Shown here in pieces: positions 6,140-12,063 of a stretch of 12,063 bases of DNA; the stretch's first letter is position 1; each line of letters starts with the position of its first letter. The stretch comes from Pseudomonadota bacterium. GTDB taxonomy: Bacteria > Desulfobacterota > Anaeroferrophillalia > Anaeroferrophillales > Tharpellaceae. The stretch spans positions 1 to 12,063 of the forward strand of contig WFRT01000229.1 of the NCBI GenBank assembly GCA_015486445.1. The letters run 5' to 3'. The notes under the pieces are model-generated. The model did not search any database. It saw only the letters and a list, made by a program, of their open reading frames with translations, and was not told the DNA's origin. Position numbers and translations under genes: made by a program.

Positions 6140-6601
6140 ATGTCTGACCTGAACCCGGAACATGTCCGGGAGTTGACCTCGTTTATCAGCCGCAGCCCTT
6201 TCCCGGGCCATCTCGGCATGGAACTGGTGTCATTCGCCGCCGGCCGGGCCACGGTTCGCCTTAAAGTGCGCGACTTTCACTTTCAGCCCTACGGCATTGT
6301 CCATGGCGGGGTTCTCTCCAGCCTCATCGACACCGCTACCTTCTGGGCGGTTTACACCGGCATCCCGGAAGCCGACGGCCTTGTCAGCCTCGACCTCAAG
6401 CTCAACTACCTGGAAGCGGTGCGGGGCGGGGCCCTGCTCGCGGAAGGCCGGGCCATTCGCCAGGGGAAGGGCATCTGCTACGCCGAAGCCCGGGTTTACG
6501 ATGAAAAGGAATGTTTGATCGTGCACGGAACTTCGACTCTCAAGGTGATGCCAGGCTGGGGGCTGAAAACCAGCACGCCTAAATTTGTAACCTCGCCCTG
6601 A
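6140..6601 (+). CDS. PaaI-type hotdog-fold acyl-CoA thioesterase
   Basis: This 153-residue protein is the usual size for a single hotdog domain. The family signature is visible at 53-64, IVHGGVLSSLID, containing the HGG (55-57) and the acidic D64 expected at the active site. SLDLKLNYLEAV (83-94) and GRAIRQGKGICYAEARVYD (103-121) match the later strands. Such proteins hydrolyse acyl-CoA thioesters in the cytoplasm, often aryl- or phenylacetyl-CoA types, but substrate cannot be told from sequence. A GGAG at 6129-6132 precedes the ATG with good spacing. It lies 42 bases after thpR and likely shares its mRNA. The C-terminus carries an extra tail of about 15 residues (WGLKTSTPKFVTSP) beyond the fold. 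A terminator-like stem follows about 95 bases after the stop. Confidence 0.9.
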   Translation: MSDLNPEHVRELTSFISRSPFPGHLGMELVSFAAGRATVRLKVRDFHFQPYGIVHGGVLSSLIDTATFWAVYTGIPEADGLVSLDLKLNYLEAVRGGALLAEGRAIRQGKGICYAEARVYDEKECLIVHGTSTLKVMPGWGLKTSTPKFVTSP

Positions 6602-6651
6602 CCGCCAGCATCCTTATTTTTCCCGGCCACGCAACTTGAACTTGAAAAAAA

Positions 6652-6723
6652 CGGCAAACTGTGCAACAAGCCGCTCCGGGCGGCCGGGCCAGTTTGCCGG
6701 CAGGTAAACCTTCAGGCTTTTTT
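6652..6723 (+). promoter_or_regulatory. Structured leader with competing hairpins ahead of the antiporter gene
   Basis: CGGCAAACTG (6652-6661) pairs perfectly with CAGTTTGCCG (6690-6699). That stem encloses a second perfect hairpin, GCCGC (6670-6674) with GCGGC (6680-6684) around TCCGG. The same GTTTGCC (6692-6698) can instead pair with GGTAAAC (6703-6709) around GGCA, with one G-U pair. The end of this arm is also the 5' arm of the terminator-like stem at 6696-6717. These pairings cannot coexist, which is the logic of an attenuator or riboswitch. Ligand, if any, is unknown; the 184-base gap holds no gene. A plain intergenic terminator region is the alternative. Confidence 0.45.
6696..6723 (+). 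terminator. Terminator-like hairpin with T-run
   Basis: GCCGGCAGG (6696-6704) pairs with CCTTCAGGC (6709-6717) with two mismatches around a TAAA loop, and TTTTTT follows at 6718-6723. It may end the thpR-thioesterase transcript or act as a conditional terminator for the antiporter gene 62 bases downstream. The stem is imperfect, so strength is uncertain. Confidence 0.5.
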
Positions 6724-6785
6724 CGGTTTCAATACTGCCGGACCGCTTTAGAACATCTTCCATTGCTCCCGAGGAGACAGACATT

Positions 6786-8624
6786 ATGGCAAGGCATCTG
6801 CGCAAATCCTTTCCGATATTGATGGCCGCCCTGGTCTTGTTGGCGGTTCTGGCGGTAGCGGTTCATGCCGCCAGGGGTGAAGGACACGAAGTTCTCACCA
6901 CTTTTCCGCCCGCTCTCAACGGTTATCACGACAGCCAGATGCACAACCTCCTCGCCATTCTCAAGCACCGCATCCAGCAGGCACCTTTCAACCTGGTCGC
7001 GAGCCTGATCTTTTTCTGCGCTATCTTCCATACCTTTCTGGCCGGCAAGTTCACCGCCCAGGCCCAGCGCTGGGAGCATCAGCATCATGATCGGATTCTG
7101 CAAGGCGAAGTGGGCAAGAACTCGGTTCACATGGGGGCCGGGCTCTTTCATTTTCTGGGGGAAGTGGAAACCGTCTTCGGCATCTGGGCCGTCGTTCTCG
7201 GCGGGGCCATCTGCTATTTCTACAACTGGAACACCTTGGTCGACTACATCAACCACAAGGTCAATTTTTCCGAGGCGACCTTCGTGGTCACCATCATGAT
7301 CCTGGCTTCGACCCGGCCGATCCTCTATTTATCCGAAAAATGCATGCGGGTGGTCGCCAATCTGCTGGGCGGTTCGCTGAAAGCCTGGTGGTTTACGATG
7401 CTGACCATCGGGCCGCTGCTCAGCTCCTTCATCACCGAACCGGCGGCGATGACAATCACCGCCCTGTTGCTGGCCTACAAGTTTTACGACCTGGGTCCCA
7501 GCACAGGGTTCAAATACGCCACGCTGGGGCTTTTGTTCGTCAACGTCTCGATCGGCGGAACGCTGACCCATTTCGCCGCCCCGCCGGTGCTCATGGTAGC
7601 CGAGGCCTGGAGTTGGGACACGCCCTACATGCTGACCCATTTCGGCTGGGTCGCCATGATCAGCATCCTGATTTCCAACACCATCTATTTCATGCTTTTC
7701 CGCAAGGAGTTCTCACGCCTGCGGGAGCAGTTCCAGAAAAAGAAAATCAAGGAAGAACTCCAGCACCGGTTTCTGCGCCACTCCAGCATCGATGAAGAGA
7801 TCGACCGGATTCTGCTCGACACCAACTACGACGACGACGTGGTTATGCCGGTACGCCAGCAGATCGAAAAAAAGATCAACCAGATCAAGCACCGCCTGGC
7901 CCGCCTCCTCATCGAAAGACACATGGACAAGCTGGTGGAGATGGAATTCGATCCCCGGCTCGTCAAGGAAGCTTTTGACGAGAGATTCGACGAGGTCAAG
8001 ATCCTGCGCATCCGCAAGGCCTATCCCCGCCTTCTGCCCGAAGAAATGCGGCCGGAATACCATGACCCGCAGTGGGACAAGCGGGACGATTCGGTTCCGG
8101 TCTGGGTTGTTCTTTTTCATGTCGCCTTCATGCTCTGGACGATCATCAATGCCCACCATCCCCCGATGTTCATTGCCGGGCTGCTGTTCTTCCTGGGGTT
8201 TGCCAAGGTGACCTCTCCCTACCAGAACACCATCGATCTGAAACCGCCGCTGCTGGTCGGGTTCTTTCTGGCCGGCCTGGTCATTCACGGTGGTCTCCAG
8301 GGCTGGTGGATAGCCCCGGTGCTGGGAGCCCTCAACCGGGCCTCCCTGATGCTGGCCGCCACGGTCCTGACCGCTTTCAACGACAACGCCGCGATTACCT
8401 TCCTCTCCACCCTGGTGCCCCATTTCAGTGAAACCTTGAAACACGCGGTGGTGGCCGGGGCGGTAACCGGCGGCGGCCTGACGGTTATCGCCAACGCTCC
8501 CAATCCGGCCGGCCAGTCCCTGTTGAAAAAATATTTCGCCAAAGGGATTTCGCCTTTAGGCCTTTTCAAGGCCGCCCTGCTGCCAACCATTATCGTTTTC
8601 ATGATGTTTTACATTTTTCTTTAG
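6786..8624 (+). CDS. Putative Na+/H+ antiporter (Na_H_antiport_3-like), integral membrane
   Basis: This 612-residue protein starts with a signal-like segment (about 9-28, ending VHAARGEG) and has about ten further hydrophobic helices in two blocks, roughly 66-303 and 437-611. The blocks carry matching motif pairs expected of an inverted-repeat ion transporter: TEPAAM (217-222) with NDNAA (532-536), and HFAAPP (262-267) with NAPNPAG (570-576). This agrees with the putative Na+/H+ antiporter family often found in Desulfobacterota. Between the blocks is a highly charged soluble region of about 130 residues (305-437) with coiled-coil-like stretches such as IEKKINQIKHRLARLLIERHMDKLVEMEF, possibly a cytoplasmic regulatory insert. 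GAGGAG at 6770-6775 sits ten bases before the ATG. It appears to be a single-gene unit with the structured leader upstream. Transported ion is inferred from family only. Confidence 0.85.
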   Translation: MARHLRKSFPILMAALVLLAVLAVAVHAARGEGHEVLTTFPPALNGYHDSQMHNLLAILKHRIQQAPFNLVASLIFFCAIFHTFLAGKFTAQAQRWEHQHHDRILQGEVGKNSVHMGAGLFHFLGEVETVFGIWAVVLGGAICYFYNWNTLVDYINHKVNFSEATFVVTIMILASTRPILYLSEKCMRVVANLLGGSLKAWWFTMLTIGPLLSSFITEPAAMTITALLLAYKFYDLGPSTGFKYATLGLLFVNVSIGGTLTHFAAPPVLMVAEAWSWDTPYMLTHFGWVAMISILISNTIYFMLFRKEFSRLREQFQKKKIKEELQHRFLRHSSIDEEIDRILLDTNYDDDVVMPVRQQIEKKINQIKHRLARLLIERHMDKLVEMEFDPRLVKEAFDERFDEVKILRIRKAYPRLLPEEMRPEYHDPQWDKRDDSVPVWVVLFHVAFMLWTIINAHHPPMFIAGLLFFLGFAKVTSPYQNTIDLKPPLLVGFFLAGLVIHGGLQGWWIAPVLGALNRASLMLAATVLTAFNDNAAITFLSTLVPHFSETLKHAVVAGAVTGGGLTVIANAPNPAGQSLLKKYFAKGISPLGLFKAALLPTIIVFMMFYIFL

Positions 8625-8650
8625 ACCTGGAAAGTTACACCGAATCTTCC

Positions 8651-8675
8651 CGGCAACCAAAAATCACTTTTGCCG
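8651..8675 (+). other. Weak inverted repeat after the antiporter gene
   Basis: CGGCAA (8651-8656) and TTGCCG (8670-8675) form a perfect six-base stem with a 13-base AT-rich loop, 27 bases after the antiporter stop. No T-run follows, so it is at best a weak transcript end. Confidence 0.25.
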
Positions 8676-8699
8676 AACCGCTCCCGCTCCCGATGATAT

Positions 8700-8729
8700 T
8701 TGACGGGGGCCGGGTTTGTTTGCTATAAA
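8700..8729 (+). promoter_or_regulatory. Strong sigma70-type promoter with extended -10, upstream of the M50 gene
   Basis: TTGACG at 8700-8705, an 18-base spacer and TATAAA at 8724-8729 form a near-consensus promoter. TGC at 8721-8723 supplies the TGn extended -10. Expected transcription start is about 8736-8737, which coincides with the ATG of the M50 gene. It would drive the M50-trpS-rluB-GH57 series. Confidence 0.65.
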
Positions 8730-8736
8730 GCGGGCC

Positions 8737-9387
8737 ATGCCGCCGCTGTTACACGATATCGTTGTCTACACGGTTCCCATTCTTTTCGGGTTGACCGTTC
8801 ACGAATTCGCCCATGGCCTGGCCGCGGACCGTCTCGGCGACGACACCCCCAGGAAAATGGGCCGCCTGACACTCAATCCCCTGGCCCATCTCGATATTTT
8901 CGGCACCCTGGTTTTTTTTGTCACCCGGGCCTTTGGCTGGGCCAAGCCGATCTCGATCAACCCCGACAAGCTTGCGTTTCCCCGCCGCGACATGATGCGG
9001 ATTGCCATGGCCGGCCCCTTGGCCAACTTCGCCCTGGCCCTGCTCTGCACCCTGGTTTTCCACCTCACCGGCGGGCTGGCGGTCTACCACGCCTCCGGCA
9101 ACGTCACCGGGCTCCTGATAGCGGCCCCGGCCCGGGAGATGCTGGCCGCCGGCGTCGAGGTCAACATCGCCCTTGGAATGATCAACCTGATCCCGGTTCC
9201 GCCGCTTGACGGGGGTCGAATCCTGGCCGGCCTGCTCCCGGAAAAGCCGGCCTCCTACCTGGAAAAGATCGATTCCTACGGGGCCATCATCCTGGTTATC
9301 CTGGTGCTCAGCAATTCACTCAACCTGTTTTTCTTCCCGCTGCTCTCAAGCATGACCGGCTTTCTCCTGTCCGGCCAACCGTTTTGA
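8737..9387 (+). CDS. Site-2 protease family (M50) integral membrane metalloprotease
   Basis: This 216-residue protein is a compact M50 peptidase of the YwhC-like group without a PDZ domain. The zinc site is visible as HEFAH (22-26) in the first membrane helix, and the third ligand is D158 in NLIPVPPLDGG (150-160). NPLAHLD (47-53), FGWAKPISINP (66-76) and RDMMRIAMAGPLANF (84-98) are family landmarks. Such enzymes cut substrates within the membrane; targets of this subgroup are largely unknown. The ATG at 8737 matches where homologues start. A TTG at 8716 would extend the frame by seven residues but lies inside the promoter spacer, and there is no Shine-Dalgarno before 8737, so the message may be leaderless. 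Only 64 bases separate it from trpS, in keeping with the frequent M50-trpS neighbourhood in deltaproteobacterial genomes. Confidence 0.92.
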   Translation: MPPLLHDIVVYTVPILFGLTVHEFAHGLAADRLGDDTPRKMGRLTLNPLAHLDIFGTLVFFVTRAFGWAKPISINPDKLAFPRRDMMRIAMAGPLANFALALLCTLVFHLTGGLAVYHASGNVTGLLIAAPAREMLAAGVEVNIALGMINLIPVPPLDGGRILAGLLPEKPASYLEKIDSYGAIILVILVLSNSLNLFFFPLLSSMTGFLLSGQPF

Positions 9388-9451
9388 CGGCAGCGGCCAA
9401 CGCAATCTTTCCCCCAACCTTTATAGCGATGATTCACTTTTCGAGGTATCT

Positions 9452-10441
9452 ATGACTGTTAAAAAAAGGGTTCTTTCAGGCATGCGGACCACCGGCCGCC
9501 TGCATCTCGGCCACTACCACGGGGTCCTGACCAACTGGCTCAAACTCCAAGACGAGTATGACTGCTATTTCTTCGCCGCCGACTGGCACGCCCTGACCAG
9601 TGAATACCAGGATCCGGGCATCGTCAAGGAGAGCACTGTCGACATCTTTATCGACTGGCTCAGCGTCGGCATCGACCCGGAAAAGGCCACTCTATTCATC
9701 CAGTCCCAGATCAAGGAGCACGCCGAACTGCACCTTTTGCTTTCGATGATTACCCCGCTGCCCTGGCTTTTGCGCAACCCGACCTACAAGGACGCCACCG
9801 CCGAAGGCGGCGGGGAAGGGGAGGTCACTTACGGTTTCCTGGGCTACCCGGTACTGCAGGCGGCCGACATCATCATCTACAAAGCCAACCTCGTGCCGAT
9901 CGGGGTCGACCAGCTGCCCCATGTCGAACTGACCCGGGAAATCACCCGCCGCTTCAACCACCTATACGGCGAGATCTTTCCGGTTCCGGAGCCGATCCTG
10001 ACCGAAACCTCCAAGGTCAACGGTCTTGACGGCCGCAAGATGAGCAAAAGCTACAACAACTCCATCTACCTCTCGGATGACGAAAAGACCTTAAAGAAGA
10101 AGGTCTCGTCCATGGTTACCGACATCCAGCGGGCCCGGCGCAACGATCCCGGCGATCCGGAAAAATGCAACCTTTTTCCGCTGCATCCGCTCTATTCGAG
10201 CCCGGCCGAGGTGGAGGAGATCCGCGCCGCCTGCCCCAGGGCGGAAATCGGCTGCGTCGACTGCAAAAAAATACTTTTGAAAAACCTGGTTGCCGGCCTC
10301 GCCCCGATCCACGACAGGCAGAACTATTACCGGGAACATCCCGAGCTGGTAAAAGAGATTATCGAGACCGGGCGCGGGCGGGCGCGCAAGGTCGCGGCGG
10401 CAACCATGGAAAAGGTCAGAAAAGCGGTTAAACTTGATTAA
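9452..10441 (+). CDS. trpS: Tryptophanyl-tRNA synthetase, apparent Fe-S-cluster type
   Basis: This 329-residue class I synthetase charges tRNA-Trp in the cytoplasm. It has the HIGH-type HLGH at 18-21, the KMSKS loop at 196-200, and Trp-pocket landmarks such as YPVLQAADIIIY (132-143) and VPIGVDQLPHVELTRE (148-163). Length is normal. A glycine-rich stretch AEGGGEGE (117-124) precedes TYGFLGYP. The C-terminal region has C239, C261, C268 and C271, spacing CX21CX6CX2C. That is nearly the CX22CX6CX2C of the [4Fe-4S]-binding Thermotoga maritima enzyme, so a cluster near the anticodon-binding region is likely. GAGGT at 9443-9447 precedes the ATG by four bases. The stop overlaps the most likely annotated start of rluB. 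It would be transcribed with the M50 gene upstream; no separate promoter or terminator is evident in the short gap. Confidence 0.96.
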   Translation: MTVKKRVLSGMRTTGRLHLGHYHGVLTNWLKLQDEYDCYFFAADWHALTSEYQDPGIVKESTVDIFIDWLSVGIDPEKATLFIQSQIKEHAELHLLLSMITPLPWLLRNPTYKDATAEGGGEGEVTYGFLGYPVLQAADIIIYKANLVPIGVDQLPHVELTREITRRFNHLYGEIFPVPEPILTETSKVNGLDGRKMSKSYNNSIYLSDDEKTLKKKVSSMVTDIQRARRNDPGDPEKCNLFPLHPLYSSPAEVEEIRAACPRAEIGCVDCKKILLKNLVAGLAPIHDRQNYYREHPELVKEIIETGRGRARKVAAATMEKVRKAVKLD

Positions 10442-11210
10442 AGAAAAACCGTTTCGGAAGGAGGCTCCGACGGAAACCGTCAGACTGCAGAAATTCATTG
10501 CCGACTGCGGCCTCGCCTCGCGCCGCCGGGCCGAGGTGATGATCACCGAAGGCCGGGTCGCTGTCAACGGCATCCCGGCAACCCGCCAGGGCATCAAGAT
10601 CGACCCCGCCCGCGACCGGGTTACGGTTGACGGGCGTCCGGTCAAACCGCAGAGCGCTCCCCGCCTCACGATCATGCTCCATAAACCGCAAGGCTATATC
10701 TGCAGCATGGATGATCCCGAAGGTAGACCGCTGGTCAAGGAACTGCACCGGGAGATCAAGGCCCGCCTGTTTCCGGTGGGCCGTCTCGACTACAACACCT
10801 CCGGCCTGCTGCTCTGCACCAACGACGGTCAGCTTGCCAACCGGCTCATGCATCCCCGCTACAAACTTGAAAAAGAGTACCTGGTCACGGTCGCCGGCCG
10901 TTTCGACGGCCAGGCCCTGGCCGCCCTCAGAGCCGGTGTCGAACTTGAAGACGGGCCGGCCCGCCCCCTGCGGGCCGAGATCATGGAACAGTCCAACCAG
11001 CGCAGCCGAATCAAGCTGGTCATTGCCGAAGGCCGCAACCGCCAGGTGCGGCGCATGCTCGATGCCCTCGACTTCAAGGTGCTTTACCTGCTGCGCTCCC
11101 GGCTTGCATTTTTACACCTTAAGGGAGTAAAAAGGGGGAAATGGCGCTACCTTGAACCCTGGGAGACCAGGCGGCTCTTCAAAATGGCGGAGGAGGGGGA
11201 AAAGGGTTAA
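10434..11210 (+). CDS. rluB: Ribosomal large-subunit pseudouridine synthase, RluB/RsuA family
   Basis: This protein of up to 258 residues has an S4 RNA-binding domain (about 16-75, with RLQKFIADCGLASRRRAEVMI) and a pseudouridine synthase domain. The catalytic aspartate is D119 in GRLDYNTSGLLL, and the family-typical EGRNRQVRRMLDAL lies at 199-212. RluB acts on 23S rRNA; RsuA and RluE/F relatives share the motifs, but the length and position after trpS favour RluB. The TTG start at 10434 overlaps the trpS stop by eight bases yet has no Shine-Dalgarno. A strong AAGGAGG lies inside the frame at 10458-10464, five bases before an in-frame ACG at 10470, where a protein of usual RluB N-terminal length would begin. 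The true start is therefore uncertain. scpA and scpB, common between trpS and rluB in related genomes, are absent. Confidence 0.92.
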   Translation: MIKEKPFRKEAPTETVRLQKFIADCGLASRRRAEVMITEGRVAVNGIPATRQGIKIDPARDRVTVDGRPVKPQSAPRLTIMLHKPQGYICSMDDPEGRPLVKELHREIKARLFPVGRLDYNTSGLLLCTNDGQLANRLMHPRYKLEKEYLVTVAGRFDGQALAALRAGVELEDGPARPLRAEIMEQSNQRSRIKLVIAEGRNRQVRRMLDALDFKVLYLLRSRLAFLHLKGVKRGKWRYLEPWETRRLFKMAEEGEKG

Positions 11211-11213
11211 GCA

Positions 11214-12063
11214 ATGGGCAACCGACCACTCAACGTAATCTTTCTCTGGCACATGCACCAGCCCGATTACCGGGACCCTGAAAGCGGCATCTCCCTGCTG
11301 CCCTGGGTGCGGCTGCACGGAACCAAGGATTACCTTGACATGGTTACCATCCTCGATGAGTTTCCCGGCATCCGGCAGAACTTCAACCTCGTGCCCGGAC
11401 TCCTCGACCAGATCCAGGGGTATGTCGACGGCAGCCTCCGGGACCGGGCCCTGGATTTGACCTGTAAAGCTACAGAAAGCCTGACGCCGGCCGAACGCGG
11501 CGAAATCCTCAAGACCTTTTTCCATGCCCACTGGGACAACATGGTCAAACCCTATCCCCGCTACTGGGAACTGCTTCAGTTGCGCGGCTTTCACCCGGCC
11601 CCCGAGGCCCTGACCGAAATCCAGCGATTTTTCACGGCCCAGGACATGCGGGACCTCCAGACCTGGTACAACCTTACCTGGATCGACCCGGTCTTCCGCC
11701 GCGAATACCCGGAACTTTCCCGCCTCTTTGCTAAAGGTCGCAATTTCGAGGAAGCCGACAAACTGGAAGTCCTTGCCATCCAGAAAAAAATCATCAGCCG
11801 CATCATTCCTGCCTACCGGCAGCGGGCGGAAAACGGCCAGATCGAACTTTCAACCACGCCCTACTACCATCCCATCCTGCCTTTGCTCTACGACACCGGC
11901 CTGGCGGCAGTCTCACAACCCCACGACCCGCTGCCGGAGATGCGCTTTTCCCACCCGGAAGACGCCCGGCTCCAGATCGAAAGAGCCGTGGCCCGCCACG
12001 AGTTCTATTTCGGCTGCCGGCCGCAGGGCATGTGGCCCTCGGAAGGCGCGGTCTGCCAGGAAC
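11214..12063 (+). CDS. Glycoside hydrolase family 57 protein, N-terminal part, truncated by window end
   Basis: The ATG at 11214 opens a frame that runs to the window end with no stop, giving 283 residues. GH57 conserved regions are visible in order: HMHQPDY with HQP at 15-17, GQIELSTTPYYHP at 208-220, and GMWPSEGAV at 272-280, whose E277 is in the position of the catalytic nucleophile. The acid/base aspartate would lie in region 4, beyond the window. The family contains alpha-amylases, 4-alpha-glucanotransferases, branching enzymes and amylopullulanases, all acting on alpha-glucans with retention. No signal peptide is present, so a cytoplasmic role in glycogen or maltodextrin metabolism is likely. 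It starts three bases after the rluB stop, with AAGGG at 11202-11206 as ribosome site, so it is probably the next gene of the same operon. Exact activity cannot be set from this part. Confidence 0.92.
   Translation, partial: MGNRPLNVIFLWHMHQPDYRDPESGISLLPWVRLHGTKDYLDMVTILDEFPGIRQNFNLVPGLLDQIQGYVDGSLRDRALDLTCKATESLTPAERGEILKTFFHAHWDNMVKPYPRYWELLQLRGFHPAPEALTEIQRFFTAQDMRDLQTWYNLTWIDPVFRREYPELSRLFAKGRNFEEADKLEVLAIQKKIISRIIPAYRQRAENGQIELSTTPYYHPILPLLYDTGLAAVSQPHDPLPEMRFSHPEDARLQIERAVARHEFYFGCRPQGMWPSEGAVCQE

Noticed and set aside
1..12063. CRISPR arrays, prophage genes, restriction or known defence systems
   Set aside because: No regularly spaced repeats and no such genes are visible on either strand; the window consists of metabolic, maturation and housekeeping genes.

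Overview
All recognisable genes in this window lie on the + strand of GC-rich, densely packed DNA. An aldehyde:ferredoxin oxidoreductase (AOR)-family enzyme, a GH57 glycosidase, a site-2-protease homologue and a TrpRS with an apparent Fe-S cysteine motif suggest an anaerobic or microaerobic bacterium. Desulfobacterota (former deltaproteobacteria) is my best guess. That is inference from gene content and style; there is no rRNA or marker phylogeny here.

Layout. (1) 1-3187 is a tightly overlapping run: the C-terminal end of an unidentified protein, a membrane-anchored von Willebrand A (vWA) protein, a small membrane-anchored helical protein and a second vWA protein. The order and architecture recall the mxaA-C-K-L part of methanol dehydrogenase clusters and BatA/B-type MoxR-associated operons. 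No methanol dehydrogenase is visible. (2) 3188-3409 is an AT-rich leader with several inverted repeats, followed by a tungsten/molybdenum-pterin AOR-family enzyme (3410-5140). (3) 5141-5395 looks like a 239-bp non-autonomous insertion element. Its inverted ends begin GTAA, an 8-bp direct repeat flanks it, and its interior is a nested palindrome, all pointing to an IS66-type MITE. It sits directly behind the AOR stop codon and appears to have pushed the strong terminator at 5458-5511 away from that gene. (4) thpR (RNA 2',3'-cyclic phosphodiesterase) and a PaaI-type hotdog thioesterase follow. (5) A structured 184-bp gap carries mutually exclusive hairpins and a terminator-like stem ahead of a putative Na+/H+ antiporter. 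(6) A consensus-like promoter placed so close that the message may be leaderless precedes an M50 site-2 protease homologue, then trpS, rluB and the start of a GH57 glycosidase cut by the window end.

How the genes fit together. The vWA block is probably a membrane maturation or chaperone module working with a MoxR ATPase that would be encoded upstream. The AOR has its own regulated-looking leader. The M50-trpS-rluB block is a housekeeping cluster that in related genomes often also carries scpA/scpB; those are absent here. The best candidates for something undescribed are the IS66-like MITE with its hairpin core, the competing-hairpin leader of the antiporter, and the vWA module next to an AOR.
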